From Clostridiales bacterium (GTDB lineage Bacteria > Bacillota > Clostridia > Lutisporales > Lutisporaceae), in NCBI GenBank assembly GCA_012521375.1, contig JAAYMO010000226.1, positions 1 to 51,189 on the forward strand: DNA of 51,189 nt, given 5' to 3'. Both the position numbers and the translations under genes were made by a program. The notes below the pieces were generated by a model that saw only the letters and a list, made by a program, of their open reading frames with translations, was not told the origin of the DNA and ran no database searches. Positions 37,881 to 46,320 of the stretch are shown one piece after another (positions within the stretch are counted from its first letter, which is position 1; each line of letters begins with the position of its first letter).

Positions 37881-38918
37881 AATGATAAGAAAAAAGCGCT
37901 AGAAGCTGCTATTAGCCAGGTTGAAAAACAGTTTGGGAAAGGCTCAATAATGAAATTAGGAGAAAATAGCAAATTAAATTTAGAATCTATTTCAACTGGT
38001 TCTCTAGATTTAGATATTGCTTTGGGAATAGGTGGTGTACCTAGAGGAAGAATTGTTGAAATTTTTGGACCTGAATCATCTGGTAAGACCACCGTTGCCC
38101 TGCATATTATAGCTGAAGCTCAAAAAAACGGAGGAAACGCAGCCTTTATAGATGCAGAACATGCTTTAGACCCTGTATATGCAAAGAATCTTGGTGTAGA
38201 TATAGAAAATCTTGTAGTTTCACAACCTGATACAGGAGAACAAGCTTTAGAGATTTGTGAAACGTTAGTAAGAAGTGGTGCTATAGATGTTATAGTAATA
38301 GATTCAGTTGCCGCTCTGGTTCCAAAAGCTGAAATAGATGGTGACATGGGTGATTCACATATCGGATTACAAGCAAGATTGATGTCACAAGCATTAAGAA
38401 AGCTTGCAGGTGCTATTAATAAGTCTAAAACTACAGCTATATTTATAAATCAACTGAGAGAAAAGGTTGGGGTTATGTTTGGTAATCCAGAAACAACACC
38501 AGGAGGTAAAGCTTTAAAATTTTATGCTTCCGTTAGATTAGATGTACGAAAAGTAGAGACCATTAAACAAGGAAATGATATGGTTGGAAGCAGAACACGT
38601 GTCAAAGTAGTTAAGAATAAGGTAGCACCACCTTTTAAACAAGCTGAGTTTGATATTATGTATGGAAAAGGTATATCGAAAGAAGGCAGTATTTTAGATG
38701 CTGCTGTTGCAAGTGACATTATTCAGAAAAGTGGATCATGGTATTCATATGGTGATACCAGACTTGGTCAAGGTAGAGAGAATGCTAAACAATACTTGAT
38801 TGATAACCCCGAATTTGCAAAAGAGATTGAAGAAAAAGTAAGAGAAATATATGATTTAAGTTTTTCTAAAACTAAAGCTTCTATAGATGATGAATCAGAG
38901 TTATATATAGAAGATTAA
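37878..38918 (+). CDS. recA: Recombinase A
   Basis: RecA, 346 residues, strand-exchange ATPase and co-protease that triggers LexA self-cleavage. Visible: [13 protein letters not shown], Walker [31 protein letters not shown], Walker [17 protein letters not shown], loop L2 region [20 protein letters not shown]. The length is typical. The start ATG is chosen as the residue giving the usual N-terminus ([20 protein letters not shown]). It is SOS-regulated by the box at 37828 and followed by recX. Confidence 0.98.
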   Translation: MNDKKKALEAAISQVEKQFGKGSIMKLGENSKLNLESISTGSLDLDIALGIGGVPRGRIVEIFGPESSGKTTVALHIIAEAQKNGGNAAFIDAEHALDPVYAKNLGVDIENLVVSQPDTGEQALEICETLVRSGAIDVIVIDSVAALVPKAEIDGDMGDSHIGLQARLMSQALRKLAGAINKSKTTAIFINQLREKVGVMFGNPETTPGGKALKFYASVRLDVRKVETIKQGNDMVGSRTRVKVVKNKVAPPFKQAEFDIMYGKGISKEGSILDAAVASDIIQKSGSWYSYGDTRLGQGRENAKQYLIDNPEFAKEIEEKVREIYDLSFSKTKASIDDESELYIED

Positions 38919-38931
38919 TACTTGAATATAT

Positions 38932-38970
38932 AGCGCATAAGGATAATAGCCATATGCGCTGTTATTTTAT
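38932..38970 (+). terminator. Hairpin between recA and recX (attenuator or partial terminator)
   Basis: AGCGCATA (38932-38939) pairs with TATGCGCT (38953-38960), followed by the T-rich GTTATTTTAT. It could limit recX expression relative to recA, as reported in principle for other recA-recX operons. Confidence 0.6.
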
Positions 38971-38984
38971 TGTGGAGGGATATG

Positions 38985-39452
38985 ATGGACATAAACCATG
39001 CATATAGTTATTGTATAAAGCTATTATCAATTAAAGATCGGACCACAGCTGAAATAAAAAGAAAGCTAAAGGGAAAAAACTTTTCTGATGAAATTATCGA
39101 AGCAACGCTAAGTAAATTAATAGATTATGGATATATTAATGATGAAAGATATATAGAGAACTGGATAAAAAGTAAATCTACACAACCTGGAATAAGCAAA
39201 AAATATATGTATTATAATTTGCTACAAAAAGGTCTTGACAAAGAACTAATTGACTATATTTTTGAAAAAATAATTATCGATGATTATATTTCAGCCTATA
39301 ATTTTGCACAAAAAAAAATCAAACTATTAGAAGGTGATGACAAAACTAATAAAAACAAGCTTTTTTTGTTACTTACAAGAAAAGGGTATAGCATAGAATT
39401 ATGCAAAAAAGTTATTAATGACATATTTGATGATGATATACCAATAACTTGA
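38985..39452 (+). CDS. recX: RecA regulatory protein RecX
   Basis: RecX, 155 residues, three-helix repeat protein that modulates RecA filaments. The signature is DRTTAEIKRKLKGKNFSDEI, then LIDYGYINDERYIENWIKSK and LLQKGLDKELIDYIF. It is short for Firmicutes (Bacillus RecX is about 260 residues) but similar to clostridial and proteobacterial forms. Of the in-frame starts, the ATG at 38985 is best spaced from GGAGGGA. Confidence 0.9.
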   Translation: MDINHAYSYCIKLLSIKDRTTAEIKRKLKGKNFSDEIIEATLSKLIDYGYINDERYIENWIKSKSTQPGISKKYMYYNLLQKGLDKELIDYIFEKIIIDDYISAYNFAQKKIKLLEGDDKTNKNKLFLLLTRKGYSIELCKKVINDIFDDDIPIT

Positions 39453-39567
39453 CAAAAAAAAGTAAAAGATATAGAATTATTTTAATGTGGTGTATCAATG
39501 CAATTATTGAATATATGAATAATCTTAAGATAATCATATATTGAAAGACTAAGGAGGTGAAAAAACT

Positions 39568-41100
39568 ATAAACACTACTGTTATATATGTAGCAGTTGGA
39601 TTTGGTAGCTTTGCAGTTGGGTATTTTGTTAGAAGATATATTGCTGAATCTAAAATAAAAAATGCAGAAGAAGCAGCGAAGAAGATTGTTGAGGATGCCC
39701 ATAAAGATGCGGAGACAAGAAAAAAAGAGATATTGCTGGAAGCAAAAGAAGAAATCCATAAATTAAGAACCGAATTAGATAAGGAAATTAAAGATAGAAG
39801 AAATGAAGTTCAGAGAATTGAAAGAAGATTGATGCAAAGAGAAGAACTCTTTGATAAGAAAGTTGAAGCTGTTGAACAAAGAGAAGAAATGATCAACAAA
39901 AAACAAAAAGAAATTCAAAAACTTCATGATGAAGTAAAAGAGCTTTATAATAAGCAGGTAAAAGAATTGGAACATATATCAAACTTGTCTTCCGAAGAAG
40001 CTAGACAACTGCTTTTGAATGATATTGAAAAACAAATTAGGCATGAAGCTGCTATTATGATAAAAGATATTGAAACAAAAGCAAAAGAAGAAGCTGATAG
40101 AAAGGCTAAGGAAATAATTGCGTATGCCATTCAAAAAAATGCAGCTGATCATGTTGCGGAAACTACTGTATCTGTAGTTTCTTTACCAAATGATGAAATG
40201 AAAGGTAGAATAATTGGTAGAGAAGGAAGAAATATTAGAACTTTGGAAACTCTTACAGGAGTTGACTTAATCATCGATGATACACCGGAAGCTGTTATAT
40301 TATCAGGTTTTGATCCTATAAGAAGGGAAATTGCTAGAATAGCTTTAGAGAAACTGATAATTGATGGTAGAATACATCCAGCTAGGATAGAAGAAATGGT
40401 TGAAAAATCAAGAAAAGAAGTGGAAAACTATATTAGAGAACAGGGCGAACAGGCAACATTTGATACAGGAATTCATGGTTTGCATCCTGAACTCATAAAA
40501 CTGATAGGAAGACTAAAATTTAGAACAAGCTATGGTCAAAATGTATTACATCATTCCATAGAAGTATCTCATTTAGCAGCAGCTATGGCTGCCGAGTTGG
40601 GTGCTGATGTAAATATAGCTAAAAGAGCAGGTTTGTTGCATGATATTGGAAAAGCATTAGATCATGAAGTAGAAGGACCGCACGTACAAATTGGAGCTGA
40701 CTTAGCTAAAAAATATAAGGAGTCACCAGAAGTAATACATGCTATTTTAGCCCATCATGGCGATGTGGAACCAAATACTATTGAAGCAACACTGGTACAG
40801 GCAGCTGATGCAATATCTGCAGCTCGTCCAGGCGCAAGGAGAGAAACATTAGAATCATATATAAAAAGACTTGAGAAACTTGAGGAAATAGCTAATTCCT
40901 TTGATGGAGTTGAAAAATCTTTTGCTATTCAAGCCGGTAGAGAAATAAGAATTATGGTAAAGCCTGAAGATGTTAGTGATACAGATATAATATATATAGC
41001 AAGAGACATAGTGAAAAAGATTGAAAATGAACTAGAATATCCAGGACAAATCAAAATTAATGTAATAAGAGAAACACGGGCAATTGAATACGCAAAATAA
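39568..41100 (+). CDS. rny: Ribonuclease Y, apparent ATA start
   Basis: RNase Y, 510 residues from the proposed start, a membrane-bound endoribonuclease that initiates mRNA decay. The frame opens after a TAA at 39550 and encodes an N-terminal membrane helix ([20 protein letters not shown]), a long coiled coil (about 35-190), KH ([20 protein letters not shown]) and HD ([12 protein letters not shown]) domains. No ATG, GTG or TTG exists in frame before 39733, which would remove the membrane anchor. AAGGAGGTGA (39551-39560) lies ten bases before an ATA at 39568, exactly where the start should be. A sequencing error of one base (ATG to ATA) is the alternative. Confidence 0.88.
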   Translation: MNTTVIYVAVGFGSFAVGYFVRRYIAESKIKNAEEAAKKIVEDAHKDAETRKKEILLEAKEEIHKLRTELDKEIKDRRNEVQRIERRLMQREELFDKKVEAVEQREEMINKKQKEIQKLHDEVKELYNKQVKELEHISNLSSEEARQLLLNDIEKQIRHEAAIMIKDIETKAKEEADRKAKEIIAYAIQKNAADHVAETTVSVVSLPNDEMKGRIIGREGRNIRTLETLTGVDLIIDDTPEAVILSGFDPIRREIARIALEKLIIDGRIHPARIEEMVEKSRKEVENYIREQGEQATFDTGIHGLHPELIKLIGRLKFRTSYGQNVLHHSIEVSHLAAAMAAELGADVNIAKRAGLLHDIGKALDHEVEGPHVQIGADLAKKYKESPEVIHAILAHHGDVEPNTIEATLVQAADAISAARPGARRETLESYIKRLEKLEEIANSFDGVEKSFAIQAGREIRIMVKPEDVSDTDIIYIARDIVKKIENELEYPGQIKINVIRETRAIEYAK

Positions 41101-41101
41101 G

Positions 41102-41127
41102 AAAAGAACGGTTATGCCGTTCTTTTT
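41102..41127 (+). terminator. Terminator of rny
   Basis: AAAAGAACGG (41102-41111) and CCGTTCTTTT (41117-41126) form the stem, with T residues at the 3' end, directly after the rny stop. Confidence 0.9.
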
Positions 41128-41240
41128 AAAATGCAAATATTGCTAATAATTTTGGTTAATGCTACAATTCACAATAAAAAGATTGTATAACATGCAACAT
41201 ATTAAAAATTTATAAGCAGTTACATAAGGAGGATGCGATA

Positions 41241-42011
41241 ATGACAATATTATTTATAGGAGATATTTTTGGGAGAACAGGAAGAAGATTGTTAAAGGAT
41301 AACTTAAAAAAAATAATTGAGAAATATAAAATTGACTTTACAATAGCTAACGGAGAAAACAGTGCTGGTGGTATAGGAATAACAAAGGAAATATACACAG
41401 AACTTATAAGCTATGGAATAGATGTTATTACCTTAGGCAATCATGCATGGGCGCAAAAACAGATCTTCGATTTTATCGACGATGCTAATAGATTAGTAAG
41501 GCCAGCAAATTATCCATATGGTACCCCAGGAAAGCCATATGTGATAATAGAAAGTAAAGGAAAGAAAATAGCAGTTATTAATCTGTGTGGCAGAGTATTC
41601 ATGGATTGTCTTGAGTGTCCTTTTAAGACAGCTGATAAAATATTAAATGAAATAGAGAAAAAAGCAGATATAATAATTTTAGATTTCCATGCTGAAGCTA
41701 CTTCAGAAAAGGTAGCTATGGGCTGGTATTTAGATGGCAGAGTTTCAGCAGTATTAGGCACACATACTCATGTGCAAACAGCCGATGAAAGGGTTTTACC
41801 AAAAGGAACAGGATATATAACCGATGTGGGTATGACTGGACCTATTAACTCAGTACTTGGTGTAAAAAAAGATATAATCATTAAAAAATTTTTGACTAGT
41901 TTACCTAGTAAATTTGAGGCTGCAGAAGACTCTGGACAAATAAACGGTGTTATATTAGGAATAAATGATGATAATTTAGTTAGTTATATTAATAGACTTA
42001 AAATATCATAA
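41241..42011 (+). CDS. ymdB: YmdB-family metallophosphoesterase / 2',3'-cyclic phosphodiesterase
   Basis: A 256-residue calcineurin-like phosphoesterase (TIGR00282 type). Metal-site motifs: FIGDIFGRTGRRLL, TIANGENSAGGIG, ITLGNHAWAQKQIFDF, DFHAEATSEK and LGTHTHVQTADERV. In Bacillus YmdB is a cAMP phosphodiesterase influencing biofilm and sporulation gene expression and lies between rny and spoVS, the same order as here. AAGGAGGATG precedes the start. Confidence 0.93.
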   Translation: MTILFIGDIFGRTGRRLLKDNLKKIIEKYKIDFTIANGENSAGGIGITKEIYTELISYGIDVITLGNHAWAQKQIFDFIDDANRLVRPANYPYGTPGKPYVIIESKGKKIAVINLCGRVFMDCLECPFKTADKILNEIEKKADIIILDFHAEATSEKVAMGWYLDGRVSAVLGTHTHVQTADERVLPKGTGYITDVGMTGPINSVLGVKKDIIIKKFLTSLPSKFEAAEDSGQINGVILGINDDNLVSYINRLKIS

Positions 42012-42024
42012 ATTAAAATAATAA

Positions 42025-42054
42025 AAAGGATTTTTAGCATTAAGTGTAGAATAA
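42025..42054 (+). promoter_or_regulatory. SigH-like promoter of spoVS
   Basis: AAAGGATTT (42025-42033) fits the SigH -35 pattern RnAGGAwWW and GTAGAATAA (42046-42054) fits the -10 pattern RnnGAATww, with a 12-base spacer. It ends about 47 bases before the spoVS ATG. spoVS is SigH-dependent in Bacillus. Confidence 0.7.
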
Positions 42055-42100
42055 TTTGGTTGTATTACTAAATTTATGTGGTATTAAGGGGGCATTATTA

Positions 42101-42361
42101 ATGGAAGTATTAAAAGTATCATCAAAATCTAATCCAAATTCAGTAGCAGGAGCGCTCGCAGGAGTATTAAGGGAGAACGGGGGAGCGGAAATACAAGCTA
42201 TAGGAGCAGGTGCTATAAATCAAGCAATAAAAGCAGTTGCTATAGCAAGAGGTTTTGTAGCTCCGAGTGGTATTGATTTGGTATGTGTACCTGCATTTAC
42301 TGACATAGATATTGATGGTGAAGAAAGAACAGCTATAAAATTAATTGTAAGTTCTAGATAG
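42101..42361 (+). CDS. spoVS: Stage V sporulation protein S
   Basis: SpoVS, 86 residues, an Alba-like small protein required for late sporulation and coat assembly in Bacillus. The sequence VLKVSSKSNPNSVAGALAGV, EIQAIGAGAINQAIKAVAIA and ERTAIKLIVSSR is highly conserved in the family. An upstream in-frame start at 42056 lies inside the promoter/leader; the ATG at 42101 follows AAGGGGGCA. It is one of the direct indications of sporulation. Confidence 0.97.
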   Translation: MEVLKVSSKSNPNSVAGALAGVLRENGGAEIQAIGAGAINQAIKAVAIARGFVAPSGIDLVCVPAFTDIDIDGEERTAIKLIVSSR

Positions 42362-42373
42362 AATAAAAATATG

Positions 42374-42415
42374 TGCAAAAAAGCAAAAGCATTTTGACGC
42401 TTTTGCTTTTTTGCA
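42374..42415 (+). terminator. Terminator of spoVS
   Basis: A perfect 17-bp stem (42374-42390 with 42399-42415; core AAGCAAAAGC/GCTTTTGCTT) around ATTTTGAC, ending in a T-rich arm. The next 170 bases up to the PHP gene are AT-rich with only weak promoter-like TATAAT sequences. Confidence 0.9.
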
Positions 42416-42587
42416 TGATAATAGTATCTCAGTCAAAAAAATAATATATTATTTATAAATTAAATCAGATTTCTATTGGAGCATTTTAATGGTTTTATTT
42501 TTTTATAATGAGAAGATTTATACTATAGTTATTGTTTTAGGATATTGGATATAAGGTATAATTCTATATTAGGAGGTGATTCTGAAA

Positions 42588-43415
42588 ATGGAGTATGCAG
42601 ATTTACATATACACACAAATGCTTCTGATGGTTTGTTGAGCCCAGAAGAAGTAGTAAGATGGTCTATAAGAAAAAAATTAAGAGCAATTGCTATTACAGA
42701 CCATGATACAATAACAGGTATCGAATCAGCAATAAATAGTAATGATAGACCTGATGAATTAGAAATTATCCCGGGAATTGAACTTAATACTGAATTTAAT
42801 GGAAAAGAAGTACATATTCTCGGATACTATATAGATTATAAAAATCCATGGTTTTTGGGCATACTTGAAAAAATGCAGAAATCAAGATACCAACGGGCAA
42901 TAAGTATGATACAAAAGCTACATAGATTAGGAATAGAAATTGAATTAAAAAGAGTTGAAGAAATTTCAGAAGGAAGCAGTGTAGGTCGTCCACATATAGC
43001 ACGAGCAATGGTTGAAAGTGGGTATGTGGATAGCATAGCCAATGCATTTGAAAACTATATAGGAGAAGGATGTCCGGCATATGTAGAAAGGTATAAATTA
43101 ACCACTGAAGAATCTATTGAAATAATTAATAAAATTAAAGGAATATCAGTTTTAGCTCATCCAGGTCTTATAATAGACAAGAATATAATAAATAATGTGT
43201 TAGATTTAGGCGTAATGGGTATAGAGGTTTTACATCCTAAACATGATCCTGATATGATAAGCTATCTTTTTTCTATATCTAAAAAGAGAGGACTTTTTAT
43301 TACAGGTGGTACAGATTGCCATGGATACATGCAAAATGGGCAACCGATTATGGGTAGCGTATCTATAGACTACAATAAAGTACTAGAAATAAAAAAATTT
43401 TTAGGCTTAATCTAA
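42588..43415 (+). CDS. PHP-domain phosphoesterase (TrpH/YciV family)
   Basis: A 275-residue PHP protein: YADLHIHTNASDGLLSPEE, AITDHDTITG, IIPGIELNTE, VHILGYYID, SVLAHPGLI and TGGTDCHG supply the His/Asp/Glu metal ligands. Characterised members hydrolyse 3',5'-bisphosphonucleotides or act as 5'-3' exoribonuclease (RNase AM). No polymerase module is present, so it is a stand-alone enzyme. An in-frame GTG at 42576 lies in the Shine-Dalgarno; the ATG at 42588 is preferred. Confidence 0.88.
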   Translation: MEYADLHIHTNASDGLLSPEEVVRWSIRKKLRAIAITDHDTITGIESAINSNDRPDELEIIPGIELNTEFNGKEVHILGYYIDYKNPWFLGILEKMQKSRYQRAISMIQKLHRLGIEIELKRVEEISEGSSVGRPHIARAMVESGYVDSIANAFENYIGEGCPAYVERYKLTTEESIEIINKIKGISVLAHPGLIIDKNIINNVLDLGVMGIEVLHPKHDPDMISYLFSISKKRGLFITGGTDCHGYMQNGQPIMGSVSIDYNKVLEIKKFLGLI

Positions 43416-43456
43416 AAATTGTAGTTATATTTAAATATATAATGGAGGTTATTAAT

Positions 43457-44659
43457 ATGAGTTACAAAATATCTAATAGAGCTACAGATATTAATCCATC
43501 ATTGACTCTTGCAATTGATGCAAAACTGAAGGAAATGATTACACAAGGAATTAAAGTATATGGTTTTGGGGCAGGAGAACCAGATTTTAATACGCCTGAC
43601 TATATTAACAATGCTGCCATAGAAGCTATAAAAAAAGGTTTTACAAGATATACCTCAGCTCAAGGCACTTATGACCTTAGAAAAGCAATATGCAATAAAT
43701 TAAAAAGAGAAAATGATGTAGTATATAATCCCGATGAAATAGTAGTATCAAGTGGAGCGAAACACTCGCTTTCTAATGCTTTTGCTGCAATATTAAATCC
43801 TGGCGATGAAGTAATTTTACCTATTCCTTATTGGGTTAGTTATACGGAGATCATTAAGCTTAATGGAGGAAAACCAGTATTTATCAAAACAAAAAGTGAA
43901 AATAATTTCAAAATAGCTATAGAACAATTAGAATCTACAATAACAGAAAAGACTAAAGCTATACTATTAAATAATCCAAACAATCCTACTGGTTCAGTAT
44001 ATAGTAAAGAAGAACTTAAGTCGTTGGGTGAATGGGCATTAAGACATGGTATATATATTGTTTCAGATGAAATTTATGAAAGAATAACATATGATGGAAT
44101 AAAACATGTAAGTATTGCTTCTTTATCGGACAGTATAAAAAATATTACAATATTAATTAATGGTATGTCTAAAACTTACGCTATGACTGGATGGAGGTTA
44201 GGGTATGCTGCATCCAATGAGAAAATAATAAAGGCCATGACCCATATTCAAAGTCATGCAGTATCTCATCCAAGCTCAATAACTCAATATGCTTCAACAA
44301 TAGCTTTAAATGGACCTCAGGATGATGTAAAATACATGGTTGCTGAGTTTGAAAAAAGAAGAAATTATATGTATGAAAAAATAAATACCATAAAATATTT
44401 AAGTTGTAATAAACCGCAAGGTGCTTTTTATGTATATGTTGATATATCTAAGATACTTAATAGAGAATTAGATGGAAAGATAATCAATAATTCAACAGAT
44501 TTGGCCTTGTCGCTGCTTGATAAAGCAAAAGTAGCTGTAATACCAGGTGCTGCATTTGGAGATGATAATTATATTAGATTGTCATATGCTACGTCTATGA
44601 ATACTATAAAAGAAGGTTTAGACATACTAGAAAATTACTTGAACGAAAATTTAAGATAG
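43457..44659 (+). CDS. aspC: Pyridoxal phosphate aminotransferase, aspartate aminotransferase type
   Basis: A 400-residue class I fold aminotransferase. FGAGEPDFNTPDYI, YTSAQGTYDLRKAI, NNPNNPTGSVYS, VSDEIYERITYDG and the PLP-lysine segment INGMSKTYAMTGWRLGY are the aspartate aminotransferase Ib signature. Substrate preference (aspartate, prephenate, other) cannot be fixed from sequence. An ATG at 43442 overlaps the GGAGG; the ATG at 43457 follows it at normal distance. Confidence 0.93.
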   Translation: MSYKISNRATDINPSLTLAIDAKLKEMITQGIKVYGFGAGEPDFNTPDYINNAAIEAIKKGFTRYTSAQGTYDLRKAICNKLKRENDVVYNPDEIVVSSGAKHSLSNAFAAILNPGDEVILPIPYWVSYTEIIKLNGGKPVFIKTKSENNFKIAIEQLESTITEKTKAILLNNPNNPTGSVYSKEELKSLGEWALRHGIYIVSDEIYERITYDGIKHVSIASLSDSIKNITILINGMSKTYAMTGWRLGYAASNEKIIKAMTHIQSHAVSHPSSITQYASTIALNGPQDDVKYMVAEFEKRRNYMYEKINTIKYLSCNKPQGAFYVYVDISKILNRELDGKIINNSTDLALSLLDKAKVAVIPGAAFGDDNYIRLSYATSMNTIKEGLDILENYLNENLR

Positions 44660-44758
44660 ATTCAATTTGCTTTCAGTAATTGTACTGATTTCGAATACTG
44701 AAATATAAATAAAAATGACCCTTTATAATCCTTTTTAAGGCATTTTTATATAGAGGGT

Positions 44759-44778
44759 AATAGTATTTTACTATTTTT
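44759..44778 (+). terminator. Weak terminator downstream of aspC
   Basis: AATAGTA-TTT-TACTATT followed by TTT; small and AT-rich. Confidence 0.45.
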
Positions 44779-44915
44779 AAAATAAAATTCACTATAACGC
44801 CAAAAACAAGCGTAAACAGAAATGTGATTTAGAGATTGTATTTGCATATGCTAAACTATTGCTATAATTACTTTTTATAAAGCTTATAAAGGTAATTTAT
44901 AGTTTCTTTTAAATA

Positions 44916-44959
44916 ATAAAAACAATTTTGATTAATCAAATAATCAAAATTGTTTTTAT
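44916..44959. terminator. Bidirectional terminator beside tRNA-Trp
   Basis: A perfect 19-bp stem (44916-44934 with 44941-44959, core AACAATTTTGATTA) with a six-base loop. On the minus strand it lies 21 bases after the tRNA-Trp 3' end and ends in TTTTTATTATTT; on the plus strand it ends TTTTTAT. Confidence 0.85.
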
Positions 44960-44980
44960 ACAATTATTATTAAAATAAAA

Positions 44981-45056
44981 TGGCAGGGGCAGTAGGACTT
45001 GAACCCACAACCAACGGTTTTGGAGACCGCTACTCTACCAATTGAGCTATACCCCT
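44981..45056 (-). tRNA. trnW: tRNA-Trp (CCA)
   Basis: On the minus strand a 76-nt cloverleaf: acceptor AGGGGTA/TGCCCCT (one G-U), D-arm with AGCTCAATTGGTAGAGT, anticodon stem GCGGT/ACCGT with loop CTCCAAA (anticodon CCA), T-arm GTGGGTTCAAGTCCTAC and an encoded 3' GCCA. It stands alone with its own promoter and terminator. Confidence 0.97.
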
Positions 45057-45069
45057 AAAGACAATATCA

Positions 45070-45098
45070 ATTATATAAAAAATATGATATTATGTCAA
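45070..45098 (-). promoter_or_regulatory. Consensus promoter of tRNA-Trp
   Basis: On the minus strand TTGACA (45098-45093), 17-base spacer and TATAAT (45075-45070): a full-consensus SigA promoter 14 bases before the tRNA 5' end. Confidence 0.92.
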
Positions 45099-45240
45099 TA
45101 GCAAGAACTTCAAAAAATATTTCATTAAAATAATAGTATGATAAAACATCTTTATTAAATAAAATATATCGTAAATTTAAAAAGTGATAAGTAATTAAAT
45201 TAATATATAATAAAAAGAAGGGAAAAGTAAACTTTTGTAG

Positions 45241-45284
45241 AAGTGCTAATTGCGCTAAATAAATATTTAGCGCAATTAGTACTT
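45241..45284 (+). promoter_or_regulatory. Long stem-loop immediately upstream of the xer gene
   Basis: AAGTGCTAATTGCGCTAAAT (45241-45260) pairs with 45265-45284 over 20 bases with a single G-U, loop AAAT. It ends just before the ribosome binding site. No U-run follows. Could be an mRNA structure or a recombinase/regulator binding palindrome. Confidence 0.6.
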
Positions 45285-45299
45285 AAAGAAGGTGAGAAG

Positions 45300-46265
45300 A
45301 TGGATAATATTCCTGTTATTGTGAAAGATTATTTAGAATATATGGAAACAATCAGAGGAAAATCAAAAAAAACAATACGTGGCTATTTCTACGATTTAAC
45401 ATTATTCTTCAAATTTATGAAAGTTAGAAGAAATATAGTTCCTGAAGATGTAGACTTTGATGATATATCAATAACAGATATAGATAACTACTTTATCAGG
45501 ACAATTGGTTTAAATGATCTTTATGCTTTTATATCTTATGTAGCAAAAGAACGCAACAATCTTAATTATGCAAGAGCTAGAAAAGTAGCATGCCTAAGAT
45601 CCTTTTTCAAATTCCTGCATGTAAAAGCAAAGATAATTGATGAAAATCCAGCTGCGGAACTCGAACCACCAAAAATCAACGTTAGACAACCTATTTATTT
45701 AACTTTAGAGGAAAGCAAAGCCCTATTAGAAGCCGTTGATGGCAAGTATAAAGAAAGAGATTATGCAATGATTATGCTTTTTCTTAATTGTGGTTTAAGA
45801 TTGTCTGAGCTTGTAAATATTGATATAGATAAAATTAGTGGTGATACTTTAAGAGTTATTGGAAAAGGTAATAAAGAACGAATTGTATATTTGAATGATG
45901 CTTGTATAAAAGCTCTTAACGATTATATTAGTATCAGAGTTAAAGAAGAAGTTAAAGAAAAAGACAAAAATGCCCTCTTTATAAGCAGATTTAAAGAGCG
46001 GATTAGTCCAAGGATGGTTCAGGAAATAGTAAAAAAATATATAAAGAAAGCAGGACTTGATGAACACAAGTATTCTCCTCATAAACTTAGACATACTGCT
46101 GCCACTTTAATGTATAAGTATGGTAACGTGGATATTAGAGCTTTACAACAGATACTAGGGCATGAGAGTGTTTCAACCACTCAGATATATACTCATATCG
46201 ATGATGAAAGATTGAGACAAGCTATAAGATCCAATCCTTTGTCTGAAATGTCTAAAGAAAATTAA
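45300..46265 (+). CDS. xerC: Tyrosine recombinase, XerC/XerD type
   Basis: A 321-residue site-specific recombinase. An N-terminal SAM-like domain (about 1-120) is followed by the catalytic domain with all key residues: NCGLRLSELVNIDI (Arg), GKGNKERIVYL (Lys), PHKLRHTAATLMYKYG (His-x2-Arg), LQQILGHESVSTTQIYTHID (His and nucleophile Tyr). Likely role is chromosome dimer resolution; no dif site was recognised nearby. An in-frame start at 45243 lies within the stem-loop; the ATG at 45300 after GAAGGTGAG is preferred. XerC versus XerD cannot be told. Confidence 0.9.
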   Translation: MDNIPVIVKDYLEYMETIRGKSKKTIRGYFYDLTLFFKFMKVRRNIVPEDVDFDDISITDIDNYFIRTIGLNDLYAFISYVAKERNNLNYARARKVACLRSFFKFLHVKAKIIDENPAAELEPPKINVRQPIYLTLEESKALLEAVDGKYKERDYAMIMLFLNCGLRLSELVNIDIDKISGDTLRVIGKGNKERIVYLNDACIKALNDYISIRVKEEVKEKDKNALFISRFKERISPRMVQEIVKKYIKKAGLDEHKYSPHKLRHTAATLMYKYGNVDIRALQQILGHESVSTTQIYTHIDDERLRQAIRSNPLSEMSKEN

Positions 46266-46270
46266 TTGAT

Positions 46271-46320
46271 ACAAACGGTTAAGTTCACATAAATATATTT
46301 ATGTGAACTTAACCGTTTGT
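46271..46320. terminator. Perfect 50-bp palindrome, bidirectional terminator
   Basis: 46271-46295 and 46296-46320 are exact reverse complements (core ACAAACGGTTAAGTTCACAT / mirror). It lies between the convergent xer and Cys-rich genes and is flanked by TTTATTC on the plus side. Could also extrude as a cruciform. Confidence 0.88.

Larger units (their letters stand above)
44660..44980. other. Non-coding stretch between aspC and tRNA-Trp
   Basis: No ORF of note. It holds an imperfect ACCCTTTATA/TATAGAGGGT stem (44718-44756) with an inner CCTT/AAGG hairpin, a short AATAGTA-TTT-TACTATT stem plus T-run (44759-44778) that may end aspC, a plus-strand promoter-like TTGCAT-15-TATAAT (44842-44868), and the tRNA terminator hairpin. 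Confidence 0.6.

Noticed and set aside
39415-39759. 114-residue minus-strand ORF across the recX-rny gap
   Set aside because: It runs antisense to the rny N-terminus and is Phe/Leu/Ile-rich with no start signal; the plus-strand frame carries the conserved RNase Y anchor.
45057-45240. dif-like Xer target site near the recombinase gene
   Set aside because: A short GATATTATGTCAA stretch resembles part of dif but belongs to the consensus tRNA-Trp promoter, and no second half site is present.
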